Source of the DNA: Opitutales bacterium
GTDB taxonomy: Bacteria > Verrucomicrobiota > Verrucomicrobiia > Opitutales > Oceanipulchritudinaceae
Assembly: GCA_020831485.1 (NCBI GenBank)
Contig: JAFIGG010000026.1
Coordinates: 1-45,062 of the forward strand
Length of the DNA stretch: 45,062 bases
Direction of reading: 5' to 3'
Part shown: positions 21,827-30,893 of the stretch, piece by piece
How positions within the stretch are numbered: position 1 is the first letter of the stretch
Layout of the letters: the number at the start of each line of letters is the position of its first letter
Made by a program: the position numbers and the translations under genes
The notes under the pieces: generated by a model
What the model was told of the DNA's origin: nothing
The model's database searches: none
The model's input: only the letters and a program-made list of their open reading frames with translations

Positions 21827-24232
21827 ATGCCTACCCCTAACCCCCTACCCCTCTTCATCCTCCTCAATGCCTGCTGGCTCCTCCTACCGCTCATCGGCAT
21901 TGCCCAACTCAAGCCTGCCATGCCTCTGATTGACACCTTCCATCTGGACCAAATCCGTCTGCTCGAAAGTCCTTTTAAACACGCCGAATCCAAAGGGCGC
22001 GCCTACATTCTTTCACTGGATCCGGACCGCCTGCTGGCTCCATACTTGCGCGAGGCTGGTCTCGAACCCAAAGCCCAGCCCTATGGCAATTGGGAATCCA
22101 GCGGACTCGACGGACACATTGGTGGCCACCTGCTGACAGCTCTCTCCCTGCTGCACGCGTCCACCGGTGATGAAGAAGCCCTGAAACGGCTGAATTACAT
22201 GCTGGATGAGCTCCAAGCCGTTCAGCTCGCCAATGGCGATGGCTACATCGGCGGTGTCCCCGGCAGCCGTAAGCTATGGAAGCAGGTAGCAAAGGGCAGC
22301 ATCGATGCCGACCTGTTTTCCCTGAATGGCTCCTGGGTGCCCTGGTACAACATCCACAAGGTCTATGCCGGACTCCGCGATGCCTGGACCTATGCGGGAT
22401 CCGAACAGGCCCGCGATATGCTGATCGAATTCAGCGACTGGGCCATCGAACTGGTAGCCGACCTCAGTGACCAGGAGATCCAAACCATGCTGGAGACCGA
22501 ATACGGGGGCATGAACGAAGTTTTTGCGGATGTCGCTGAAATCACTGGCGACGAAAAACACCTGACACTCGCACGCCAGTTCTCCCACGAGCGGATACTC
22601 AATCCGCTGCTGGAGGAACGCGATGAACTGACGGGTCTGCATGCAAACACTCAGATCCCAAAAGTGATTGGCTTCAAACGAGTGGCCGATGCCAGCGGTG
22701 ATAAGGCCTGGGACAAGGCCTCGGACTTCTTTTGGAGCACAGTTGTCGAAAACCGCACCGTTGCCATTGGCGGCAACAGCGTGCGGGAGCACTTCCACGA
22801 TTGCTGCGACTTCCACTCCATGGTGACCGATCCCGAGGGTCCCGAAACCTGCAACACCTACAACATGCTCAAACTCTCCAAGATGCTCTACCAGAGCAGC
22901 GGAGATATGCGCTACCTCGACTACTATGAGCGTGCCCTCTACAACCACATTCTATCAAGCCAACACCCGGAACACGGAGGTCTGGTATATTTCACTTCGA
23001 TGCGGCCAAGCCACTACCGCAAGTATTCCGACTCCCAACAGGCGATGTGGTGCTGCGTGGGCTCGGGCATCGAAAACCACGTCAAATACGGAGAACTGAT
23101 CTATGGACACTCCGCCGATTCCATTTTCATCCACCTCTTCATCCCTTCCGAATTACAGGCGCTGGAGCATGGCATTGCGCTGCGTCAGGAAACGCAGTTC
23201 CCGGAAGACGCGGAAATCCGAATTGAGATGCTCGCAGCGAGTAAGCGGAGTTTGAAAGTGCGCTGGCCCGTATGGGCGGCGTGCAGCAAAGTTACGGTCC
23301 GCATCAACGATGAAGCACACGAAGTCAAAGCAGAAGCTGACGGCTATCTGAAGATCCCCGGACCATGGCAAGCTGGAGACACGGTCTCGCTGGAGCTGCC
23401 ACTGCAAATCCACCTGGAGCAAATGCCCGATGAATCCGACTACTTTGCCATTTTGTACGGCCCCATCGTGCTGGCCGCAGCCACGAATCCCTTCCCTGAC
23501 GAAGATCGCCAGTTCGTGGCCGACGACAGCCGCATGGGCCACATCGCCAACGGCGAGCGTGTTCCCCTGGGAGCGGCTCCTTTTGTCGTCAGCGATACCC
23601 GCGCCTTCGCGGACCAGATTCAACGCATTGAAGGACAAGGCCTGCGCTTCCAGGCCCCCGGTCTGATCAACGATCCCCATTCAAAGGACCTGCTGCTCAA
23701 GCCCTTCCATGAACTCCACGATTCCCGCTATGTGGTCTATTGGCCCTACGCCGATGCGGATGGACTCGAATCGATCCGCGATCGCTACCGCGAATCCGAG
23801 CGCGAACGCCTGGCTCTGGAGCGACGCACCATCGACCAGGTCAGCCCCGGCGAACAACAACCGGAATCCGACCACTCCTTTCAGGGCGAGCGCACCCGTA
23901 CCGGCGTCAACCGAGGACGCCACTGGCGCCACGCCGAAGGCTGGTTCAGCTACGACCTGAACAATCCCTACCGCGAGGGCAGCACGCTGCGTATCACCTA
24001 CTTTGGCCTCGATCGGGACCGCCATTTCAGGATCCTCATCAACGACAACAAAATAGCACAGGTCGAACTGCAGGAAAAGGGAGACCGCTTCTACGATGTC
24101 GACTATCCCGTTCCAGACGAGATCGTAGACAACGCACCGGACGGTATCCTTACCGTCAAATTCGTCGCCGAACCCGACTCAACCGCAGGCGGAATCTACG
24201 GAGTCCGCTTACTGAGATCGAATAATGAGTGA
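21827..24232 (+). CDS. Secreted GH127-family glycosidase (beta-L-arabinofuranosidase type, DUF1680)
   Basis: Predicted to cleave beta-L-arabinofuranosides or a related plant/algal linkage outside the cytoplasm. The 801 residues start with a signal peptide (FILLNACWLLLPLIGIAQ). The GH127 (alpha/alpha)6 barrel includes YGNWESSGLDGHIGGHLLTA, VPWYNIHKVYAGLRDAW, YGGMNEVFADVAEITGD and GHIGGHLLTALS-like helices. The zinc-thiolate site of the characterised enzyme HypBA1 is conserved: PETCNTYN supplies Glu340 and Cys342, and MWCCVGSG supplies Cys409 (nucleophile position) and Cys410. Glu321 in SVREHFHD is a candidate acid/base. The C-terminal about 200 residues form beta-rich accessory modules. No transporter or regulator for arabinose lies next to it; GH146 enzymes are similar, so the exact specificity is open. 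Confidence 0.9.
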   Translation: MPTPNPLPLFILLNACWLLLPLIGIAQLKPAMPLIDTFHLDQIRLLESPFKHAESKGRAYILSLDPDRLLAPYLREAGLEPKAQPYGNWESSGLDGHIGGHLLTALSLLHASTGDEEALKRLNYMLDELQAVQLANGDGYIGGVPGSRKLWKQVAKGSIDADLFSLNGSWVPWYNIHKVYAGLRDAWTYAGSEQARDMLIEFSDWAIELVADLSDQEIQTMLETEYGGMNEVFADVAEITGDEKHLTLARQFSHERILNPLLEERDELTGLHANTQIPKVIGFKRVADASGDKAWDKASDFFWSTVVENRTVAIGGNSVREHFHDCCDFHSMVTDPEGPETCNTYNMLKLSKMLYQSSGDMRYLDYYERALYNHILSSQHPEHGGLVYFTSMRPSHYRKYSDSQQAMWCCVGSGIENHVKYGELIYGHSADSIFIHLFIPSELQALEHGIALRQETQFPEDAEIRIEMLAASKRSLKVRWPVWAACSKVTVRINDEAHEVKAEADGYLKIPGPWQAGDTVSLELPLQIHLEQMPDESDYFAILYGPIVLAAATNPFPDEDRQFVADDSRMGHIANGERVPLGAAPFVVSDTRAFADQIQRIEGQGLRFQAPGLINDPHSKDLLLKPFHELHDSRYVVYWPYADADGLESIRDRYRESERERLALERRTIDQVSPGEQQPESDHSFQGERTRTGVNRGRHWRHAEGWFSYDLNNPYREGSTLRITYFGLDRDRHFRILINDNKIAQVELQEKGDRFYDVDYPVPDEIVDNAPDGILTVKFVAEPDSTAGGIYGVRLLRSNNE

Positions 24233-24244
24233 CTCAAAAGGCAG

Positions 24245-24266
24245 GGTCCTTTAGACGGAAGGGACC
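24245..24266 (-). terminator. Possible terminator between the glycosidase and htpG genes
   Basis: GGTCCTTT pairs with AAGGGACC (one G-U) around a six-base loop. Read on the minus strand the hairpin is followed by CTGCCTTTT, a weak T-tract, so it may end the htpG transcript. On the plus strand there is no T-tract. Confidence 0.4.
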
Positions 24267-24286
24267 ACTCCATCCGATCTGAATTC

Positions 24287-26146
24287 TCAGATCCGCTCCA
24301 ACAGACTGTAGATCCGTTTGACCATGCTGCGTGGGTCTTCGAGAAGACCGGCTGAGGCCATGCTGTTGTCGCAAATCTGTTCGGCTACCAGTTTCGCCAA
24401 ATCGCCATCCTTTTCGCGCAAGCCATTCAGCTTGTGGACCAGAGCGTGGCGCGGATTGATCTCCAGACGCACATTGAACTGTGGGCCCTCTTCCTGATTC
24501 ATCGCCTGCATCATGCGGCGCATACCTGGTGACATGTATGGATCGGCGTTGACGGCGAGCGCAGGACTGTCGACCAGACGGGTCGAAGACTTGACCTCCT
24601 TGACCCGTCCACTCAGAGCCTCCTTCTCCAGCCATTCACACAGCGCCTTGACCGTTTCCTCATCCAGAGTCTCGCCCTCACTGTCGGCGGAAACATCTTC
24701 CGTTTCCGCGTCGGAACTGTCGGCGGCAACTAAACGTTTACCGTCGAACTCACCCAGGTGAGACATCACAAACTCATCCACCGGATCGTAGAGGAACAGC
24801 ACTTCACGCCCACGCGAGCGGAAGGCCTCCAGATAGGGTCCGGATTCAATCAAATCCCGCTTCGGCGCAAACAGGTAGAGAATCTCCTTTTGCTCCTCAG
24901 CCATCCGGCTTACATAGGATTCCAGATCCGTCGTCTTGCCTTTTTCGGTCAGCGAAGATTCGTAGCGCAACAACTTGGCCAATTTCTCCTTATTGGCCGG
25001 ATCCATTGTAATGCCTTCCTTGATGAAGATTCCAAACTGCTTGTAGAACTCTTCGTAGGCTTCAGGACGCTTTTTCGCTTCATCGAGCAGGAATTTGATG
25101 AAGCGTCCGCTGATCACCTTGGACAATTTCTGTACCAAAGCACTGTCCTGCATGGATTCGCGGGAAATGTTGAGCGGCAGGTCCGCGCTGTCGACAACAC
25201 CGCGCACAAAACGCATCCACTCCGGCAGCAGACCTTCCGGCTTTGCGTCGATCAGTACCTTTTTGCAGTAGAGTGAAACTCCCGCATCCATACGACCGAA
25301 ACCAAAACGCTCAATGTTTTCCTTGGGAACAAACAATAGCGAATTGATCAACAGCGGCGCATCCGCATTGAAGTGTAGTGTGTAGCGGGGCTCATCGAAA
25401 GCATTGGACTGGAATTTGTAGAACTCTGTGTATTCTTCTTCCTTGATCTCGCTGCGGTTGCGCATCCACAGCGCTTCGATTTTGTTGACCCGTTCGCCGT
25501 TCAGGTTGACCGGGAAAGGAACAAAACTGGAATAGCGCTTCAGCACATCTTCGACTCTGGATTTGTTGGAAAACTCCTTAAACTCCTCTTTGAGTTTGAC
25601 GACAATGCGGGCACCGCGGCGCTGCGTGTCTTCAGTCTTCGCAATCGTGTAGGAGCCGGCCCCATCGCTGGTCCAGAGCAGGTTTTCGCCTTCCGGACGG
25701 AAAGAATGTGTGTAGACCTTGACCTCCGAAGCCACCATGAAGGCGGAATAGAACCCCACCCCGAACTGGCCGATCAAATTGACTGGATCGCTGCCTTCCG
25801 CACGCGCTTCCTTCAGGGCGCTGGCAAAAGCTTTGGAACCTGAGTGCGCAATGGTACCCAGATTCTCGACCAGCTCTTGCTCGGTCAGACCGATGCCGAA
25901 ATCCTGAATGGTGATCGTCCCGGCCGTGTCGTCCGTGGTGATATTGACTTCCAGCGGCAGCTTGTCATCGAAAACCGTCTCCCCCTTGAGTTGGTGGTGA
26001 CGGAGTTTTTCCAGCGAATCCGCCGCGTTGGATACCAGCTCGCGGATAAAAATCTCTTTATCCGTGTAGAGCGAATTGATAACGATATCCAGCAGTTGCT
26101 GAACTTCAGCCTGAAAGCTGTGTTTTTCCGGTGCTTGTGTACTCAT
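24287..26146 (-). CDS. htpG: Hsp90-type chaperone HtpG
   Basis: Cytoplasmic ATP-dependent chaperone. From the ATG at 26146 the protein has 619 residues, the usual length. The GHKL ATPase domain shows the EIFIRELVSNAADSLEKLRH motif, then IQDFGIGLTEQELVENLGTI and IGQFGVGFYSAFMVASEVKV. Middle-domain blocks are YKFQSNAFDEPRYTLHFNAD and RGVVDSADLPLNISRESMQD. The C-terminal dimerisation region has DPYMSPGMRRMMQAMN and NPRHALVHKLNGL. The frame also offers an ATG at 26167, seven codons earlier; MSTQAPEKHSF looks like the family N-terminus, so the later start is preferred. It is convergent with the glycosidase gene. Confidence 0.97.
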   Translation of the reverse strand: MSTQAPEKHSFQAEVQQLLDIVINSLYTDKEIFIRELVSNAADSLEKLRHHQLKGETVFDDKLPLEVNITTDDTAGTITIQDFGIGLTEQELVENLGTIAHSGSKAFASALKEARAEGSDPVNLIGQFGVGFYSAFMVASEVKVYTHSFRPEGENLLWTSDGAGSYTIAKTEDTQRRGARIVVKLKEEFKEFSNKSRVEDVLKRYSSFVPFPVNLNGERVNKIEALWMRNRSEIKEEEYTEFYKFQSNAFDEPRYTLHFNADAPLLINSLLFVPKENIERFGFGRMDAGVSLYCKKVLIDAKPEGLLPEWMRFVRGVVDSADLPLNISRESMQDSALVQKLSKVISGRFIKFLLDEAKKRPEAYEEFYKQFGIFIKEGITMDPANKEKLAKLLRYESSLTEKGKTTDLESYVSRMAEEQKEILYLFAPKRDLIESGPYLEAFRSRGREVLFLYDPVDEFVMSHLGEFDGKRLVAADSSDAETEDVSADSEGETLDEETVKALCEWLEKEALSGRVKEVKSSTRLVDSPALAVNADPYMSPGMRRMMQAMNQEEGPQFNVRLEINPRHALVHKLNGLREKDGDLAKLVAEQICDNSMASAGLLEDPRSMVKRIYSLLERI

Positions 26147-26221
26147 GGATTTTAAATCAGTAATCATTCGAAGAAGGATACTTACAAAAGCTAAATGACC
26201 ATAGGGCCTCAGCGTAAAAAA

Positions 26222-27892
26222 TCAAGCGGAGACCGACCCGAGCAAAATACCTCCGAGAATCAGAACCATCGGAGCGGCAATCGCGAAAGCCGGACGCACC
26301 TTACCCTGCCGCGCCCATTCGCGCAGCCAGGATGCCAGCAACAAGGCTCCGAAGGTCAACAACGGACCCGTCGGCTCCCAGGGCCATACCCTGCCATGAA
26401 AATACCCCTCGAAGCGGAGCACCAGCCCGATCAAGCCTTCCATCGTCGCTAGCAGCAACCAGGCTGCCTGGTTGTAGAATGCCGACCAGCCGGTGCCAAA
26501 AGCGAATCCGCCGGCCATACTCAGACAGCCTGTCGCCACCACCAATCCAGCCATAGGAACCAAGACCATGTTCAGCAACACAGCGCCGGCAGCAAACAAC
26601 TCAAAATAACTGATAATCAGCGGTGCGCTAAACAAGCTCGCACACAGGCTTAAGGTAAAGAGTTGTTTGCAGAAATCCGCAAATTTAAGCGGCCATTCCC
26701 GCATTCTGCGGCGAAGAGGACGTGGACGCCAGTCGACCGGGTTGTCCGGGTTGCGCCATCGGTCCTGCATCAGCCCCGCAACTGTGATCAGTCCGCCGAC
26801 CACACCGTAAGAAAGCTGAAATCCCGGCAGCCACAACTGTCGTGGATCCCAAAGCAGAACCAACAGGGCCGAATTGACCCAGGCCGCAAACGGATTCGCC
26901 TGTCGTCTCACCATCACCGCAATCCAATAGCACAGAACCATAGAAAAGGCCCGCACAGCAGAAGGGCTGTAACCTGTCACCAGCACATAAAGGAGCACAA
27001 TTCCGAGACCGATAACTCCCTTGGGTAGCGACGGCACCCGCAAAAGAGACAATACCTGTGCCACTGACGCTGCCACCGCCATCACATGCAGGCCACTGAT
27101 GGCAAACAAATGCAGACTACCACTTTCAACGAAACGCCGTTCCCGCTCTGGATCCAGCAGCGCACGCTCTCCCAGCAACATCGCCGCAAACACCGGACCA
27201 AAGCCCAGCTCATCACCAGCCATCAACAATTCCCGGCAGCGGTTTCTCAATTGCATAAGCGCCCGGGCACAGGCAGCTCCCTCATCGCTGCTATCAAAGA
27301 CCTCTCCGCGGCGAAACGAAAGGTGCACATCCTGATTGAGCAGGTAGCGGTCAAAGCCGAAATCCCTCGGAGTCGCCGGCAAATAAGTCAGAATCCCCCG
27401 GCCGGAAAAACGCTTCGTCGGCAACCAATCTGTCGGAGGTACAGAATCCTCCAGGTAAAAGGACACCCGATGCCCCTTCAGTTCCCGCGCAACCTCGGGT
27501 GCATTGACGATGCGGCCCAGACCGCCAACCCGCTGGTCCCGCCGGACCTGAAACAAGCGGTCCACCTGGATTTCAAGATCCAGTTCACGCGCCGGCAGCC
27601 AATGCCAATCGTCCCCAATCCGCTCAGACTGCAGCAATAGCCATGGCCAGCCGCCCGCCAAGCCGAGCAAAGCAAACAGCCAGGCGACCTTGCCGCGCCA
27701 AGCCTTCCAACCTGCAAATAGAAACACCAGCAGCACTGTAGCCAACCCGCACAACAGCGCTGCCAACCACATCCCGCCTCCCCCGCTGCTGCCGACGACC
27801 AAGGAAGTCACAACACCGGCAAGCAAGGGAAACAGAGGGCTGCGAACCGGTTTTAAACGCTCCGCCTCAGTGGCCGATCCAAGGGGTCCCAT
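26222..27892 (-). CDS. comEC: ComEC/Rec2 DNA-uptake channel, core without beta-lactamase domain
   Basis: Inner-membrane channel that passes single-stranded DNA during natural transformation. The 556 residues contain an N-terminal transmembrane and soluble DUF4131 part (about 20-200) and the Competence domain (about 215-490). The latter has GFGPVFAAMLLGERALLDPE, SLHLFAISGLHVMAVAASVA, TGYSPSAVRAFSMVLCYWIA and LWLPGFQLSYGVVGGLI. The C-terminal metallo-beta-lactamase-like nuclease domain of the longer form (about 750 residues) is absent, as in several lineages. The ATG at 27892 lies 26 bases inside the 3' end of thiD. No other competence gene is nearby. Confidence 0.9.
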   Translation of the reverse strand: MGPLGSATEAERLKPVRSPLFPLLAGVVTSLVVGSSGGGGMWLAALLCGLATVLLVFLFAGWKAWRGKVAWLFALLGLAGGWPWLLLQSERIGDDWHWLPARELDLEIQVDRLFQVRRDQRVGGLGRIVNAPEVARELKGHRVSFYLEDSVPPTDWLPTKRFSGRGILTYLPATPRDFGFDRYLLNQDVHLSFRRGEVFDSSDEGAACARALMQLRNRCRELLMAGDELGFGPVFAAMLLGERALLDPERERRFVESGSLHLFAISGLHVMAVAASVAQVLSLLRVPSLPKGVIGLGIVLLYVLVTGYSPSAVRAFSMVLCYWIAVMVRRQANPFAAWVNSALLVLLWDPRQLWLPGFQLSYGVVGGLITVAGLMQDRWRNPDNPVDWRPRPLRRRMREWPLKFADFCKQLFTLSLCASLFSAPLIISYFELFAAGAVLLNMVLVPMAGLVVATGCLSMAGGFAFGTGWSAFYNQAAWLLLATMEGLIGLVLRFEGYFHGRVWPWEPTGPLLTFGALLLASWLREWARQGKVRPAFAIAAPMVLILGGILLGSVSA

Positions 27893-28664
27893 TTACTCGG
27901 ACGGGACGTTCCATTGCGGCTTGCAAATAAGCCAGACCCAACTCCACCGACTGCTCGATTGAGCGCCCAAGCGCAACTTGGGAGGCAATGGCACTTGCCA
28001 GAGTGCATCCACTTCCGTGGGTATTGATTTCGGGTAAACGTCTTTGATTAAATCCACGCTTAAAACCGTTAGGAGAAACAAGCCAATCCGTCAATACCGA
28101 TCCACTTAAATGGCCACCTTTAAGCAGCACTGCAGTGCCAAAGCGCTCCATCAGTTCGACTGCGGCCTTTTCCATTTTCTCTGAAGAATCCGGATTCCAC
28201 CCCAAGAGAACCGCCGCTTCGTCAAGATTAGGGGTAATGAGTGAAGCCAGCGGCAACAACTCTGTTGTCATCGCCTCGATCGCCTCCTCCTCAAGCAAAA
28301 CAGATCCGCTGGTCGCAACCATTACCGGATCCACCACAACCGGCAGCACTCGGTGGGAACGCAGGAAAGCCGCAACGACCGACACAATATCCGCGTTGAG
28401 CAACATTCCAGTCTTCACCACACGCACAGGAAAGTAAGCGTTGACCTGCTGTATCTGCGCTTCGACGAACTCCGCCGGCATCGCCTGAACGGCCGTAACC
28501 CCTCCCGGATTCTGTGCCGTGACACAGGTAATAGCTGTAGCACCGTATACCCCATTCGCTGTAAAGGTCTTTAAGTCCGCCTGTATCCCAGCGCCGCCGC
28601 CGCTGTCAGAACCCGCGATGGACAATGCCAAGGGTCGCTCCTGATGTTTTGCGTTCGAATCCAT
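27867..28664 (-). CDS. thiD: Hydroxymethylpyrimidine/phosphomethylpyrimidine kinase ThiD
   Basis: Phosphorylates HMP and HMP-P in the pyrimidine branch of thiamine synthesis or salvage. The 265 residues show [20 protein letters not shown] near the start, [47 protein letters not shown] and the anion hole [20 protein letters not shown]. The start is uncertain: in-frame ATGs at 28682, 28673 and 28664 and a TTG at 28700 exist, none with a clear ribosome-binding site. The ATG at 28664 gives the usual short N-terminus. It overlaps comEC by 26 bases. No TPP riboswitch is recognisable upstream. Confidence 0.95.
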   Translation of the reverse strand: MDSNAKHQERPLALSIAGSDSGGGAGIQADLKTFTANGVYGATAITCVTAQNPGGVTAVQAMPAEFVEAQIQQVNAYFPVRVVKTGMLLNADIVSVVAAFLRSHRVLPVVVDPVMVATSGSVLLEEEAIEAMTTELLPLASLITPNLDEAAVLLGWNPDSSEKMEKAAVELMERFGTAVLLKGGHLSGSVLTDWLVSPNGFKRGFNQRRLPEINTHGSGCTLASAIASQVALGRSIEQSVELGLAYLQAAMERPVRVNGTPWIGH

Positions 28665-28721
28665 AAAGCCCATCGCAAACATTGCGATGTAAGACGGCAA
28701 CTGAATTCCCCCTCCTCTGGA

Positions 28722-28749
28722 GCAGGGTGTAATCCTGCGGTAAACACCC
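28722..28749 (-). promoter_or_regulatory. Mutually exclusive hairpins upstream of thiD
   Basis: On the plus strand GCAGG (28722-28726) can pair with CCTGC (28734-28738). Alternatively, the overlapping GGGTGT (28725-28730) can pair with ACACCC (28744-28749). The two stems share bases, so only one can form. Imperfect outer arms (GGCAACTGAATTCC at 28696 and AAATTTGAATTGCC at 28751) flank them. The site lies in the divergent gap between thiD and the kinase gene. A regulatory role is only a suggestion. Confidence 0.35.
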
Positions 28750-28824
28750 CAAATTTGAATTGCCTAAGCCACAGCCAACAGCAACTATGCGAGCCATCAG
28801 GCGTGCTTAGCAATTCTCCAGAAC

Positions 28825-30741
28825 ATGACGGAACCCCTTGAAAATCTCCTGCGAAGTCTCCGCGACCCAGAGTGTATTCTACAGCTGGATCCAGATGGCA
28901 ATTTACTTGAAGTCAATGAAACCGGCCTGTCCATGCTCGAGGCCACGGACAGGGCAGATGTTGTCGCCAGAAACCTTTGGGAACGCGTTCACCCTAATGA
29001 CAGAGAGAATGTTAAGCACCACGTGCTAGCCACCCTGAATGGTGCGCAAGGTTCAGTCGATTTTCGCCTGAACACATTCCAGAACAACGAACTGTGGCTC
29101 AATATGCGATCTGCGCTGCGGAGCGATATCCGCAAGGACAACAACCAGATTGTAGCTCTGCTCCGCGACATCACCCAGGAACGACTCCTGCAGCTGGAGC
29201 GGGAATCCGCAGTAAAGGCTCTACAGGAAAGTGAAAGCCGCTTTGAGGTAGCCTTTCACTCAAGCCCGGTCGCGCTGGTGCTGGCAACCTTTGACCGGCG
29301 CTACGTCGAGGCCAACGAAGAATTCTGCAAGCTCGTTGGATACAGCAGAGAAGAGGTCATCGGCCGCAATGTCGCGGACCTCAATCTGGTCACACCCGCA
29401 GAGAGAGAGGAACTGGCCCGCAACCTGATCACCGCGGGAGGAGTCATGCGAAATGTCGAGTTTCGACTTAGAATTAAAGACGGAAGCATCCGAAATGTTC
29501 TCTATTCCGTGGAAACGATCACCTTGCACGGGATCCCCCACCACCTTGCGACCTTCATCGACATCACCGAGCGCAAAACGCTCGAAACTCAATTTCTTCG
29601 CGCCCAGCGAATGGAAAGCATTGGAACTCTGGCCAGTGGAATCGCCCACGACCTGAACAACCTTCTTTCCCCAATCGTCATGGGCGTTGAACTGATCCGC
29701 CAGGTCGAACCCTCGGAAAAGCTGAAGCCAATCCTCAAAACCATCGAAGACAGCAGCAAACGCGGCACTCACTTGGTCCAGCAGGTTCTGTCCTTTGCCC
29801 GTGGGGTAGAGGGTGCTCGCATCCCAATTCAACTGGACGGAATTGTCCGCGAGGTTGAATCCATCGTTCACAAAACTTTCCCAAAAAGCATAAGCTTCGA
29901 AAGCCACAGCACCGAGGGCCTGCAATCGGTCGTGGGGGACCCCACCCAACTAAACCAAGTCCTGCTAAACCTGTGCGTCAATGCCCGCGACGCAATGGAG
30001 CAGGGAGGCCTTCTGAAAGTAACCACCCGCAACCGGTATATAGATGAAGCCTTCAAGCAACTACATGGTGCAAAAACCGCCGGCCCGCACGTGGAGCTTT
30101 CCGTTCAGGACGAAGGCACTGGAATGGACAAGGACGTCATTGAACACGTGTTTGAACCCTTCTTCACCACCAAGGAACGCGGCAAGGGAACGGGACTGGG
30201 TCTCTCCAGCGTAGCTGGCATTGTGCGCAGTCATGGGGGTTTTGTAACAGTTGAAAGCCGCTTAGGCAAAGGCAGCAAATTCAGTATATTCCTGCCGGCG
30301 AAATCAGCCCAACCAGCGCCGGATCCACTCTCAAGCGACTCTATTGAATTGCCGCGGGGTCGCGGTGAAACCATTCTTCTGGTCGACGACGAAGCATCCA
30401 TTCTAAGCATCACCCGGCAGATGCTCGAAAGCTACGGTTACCGGGTCCTCACAGCCGACAAAGGTGCCGCCGCTTTAAAAATCATCGAGGACAACCCAAG
30501 TCAGATAGACCTCGTCCTGACTGACCTGATGATGCCGGGCATGGATGGCTACGCTCTCATCAGCGCCTTGCGCGAGCGAAACATGACGCTCCCTGTCATT
30601 GCAGCCAGCGGACTAACCAGCGAAGACCGCACAAGCCGCAGTAAATGTGCCGGAGCAGACTACTTCCTTGCGAAGCCTTATGCAGTGAATAGCATCCTGT
30701 CTTTGATTCGTGAGGCACTCTCATCTGATAACAAAGCTTGA
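28825..30741 (+). CDS. Hybrid PAS-PAS histidine kinase with receiver domain
   Basis: Cytoplasmic two-component sensor of unknown signal, since no transmembrane segment is seen. The 638 residues contain PAS1 (about 8-118, ending ALLRDITQERLLQLE), PAS2 (about 135-250, with GYSREEVIGRNVADLNL and ATFIDITERKTLE), and HisKA with the phospho-accepting His275 in ASGIAHDLNNLLSPIV. HATPase_c follows (about 370-490) with LNLCVNARDAMEQGG, VQDEGTGMDKDV and GTGLGLSSVAGIVRSHGG. A C-terminal receiver (about 515-635) shows ILLVDDEAS, phospho-Asp567 in LTDLMMPGMDG and Lys in AKPY. This organisation matches NtrB-like hybrid kinases. No response regulator lies next to it, so the output partner is elsewhere. It is divergent from thiD. 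Confidence 0.94.
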   Translation: MTEPLENLLRSLRDPECILQLDPDGNLLEVNETGLSMLEATDRADVVARNLWERVHPNDRENVKHHVLATLNGAQGSVDFRLNTFQNNELWLNMRSALRSDIRKDNNQIVALLRDITQERLLQLERESAVKALQESESRFEVAFHSSPVALVLATFDRRYVEANEEFCKLVGYSREEVIGRNVADLNLVTPAEREELARNLITAGGVMRNVEFRLRIKDGSIRNVLYSVETITLHGIPHHLATFIDITERKTLETQFLRAQRMESIGTLASGIAHDLNNLLSPIVMGVELIRQVEPSEKLKPILKTIEDSSKRGTHLVQQVLSFARGVEGARIPIQLDGIVREVESIVHKTFPKSISFESHSTEGLQSVVGDPTQLNQVLLNLCVNARDAMEQGGLLKVTTRNRYIDEAFKQLHGAKTAGPHVELSVQDEGTGMDKDVIEHVFEPFFTTKERGKGTGLGLSSVAGIVRSHGGFVTVESRLGKGSKFSIFLPAKSAQPAPDPLSSDSIELPRGRGETILLVDDEASILSITRQMLESYGYRVLTADKGAAALKIIEDNPSQIDLVLTDLMMPGMDGYALISALRERNMTLPVIAASGLTSEDRTSRSKCAGADYFLAKPYAVNSILSLIREALSSDNKA

Positions 30742-30893
30742 AGCTCAAACGAGCCGGAAAAATAGTTCACCTTTACTTATCGGTTTCAGGCGCAGGATTC
30801 ACAGGCCTTATGACCCGAAAACCGAAGTCCTAAAACGGTTGTCTTCCAGCTTTGGGCACTTACGGTAAAGCGGAATTGTGGAATAACCGGATA

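Noticed and set aside
28665-28824. TPP riboswitch ahead of thiD
   Set aside because: The conserved CUGAGA and the ACCUGAUCUGG-type blocks of the THI element are absent on the thiD strand.
30780-30825. Operator or terminator from the 7-base inverted repeat before sucA
   Set aside because: Seven bases separated by 32 is too weak and too likely by chance to list as a site.
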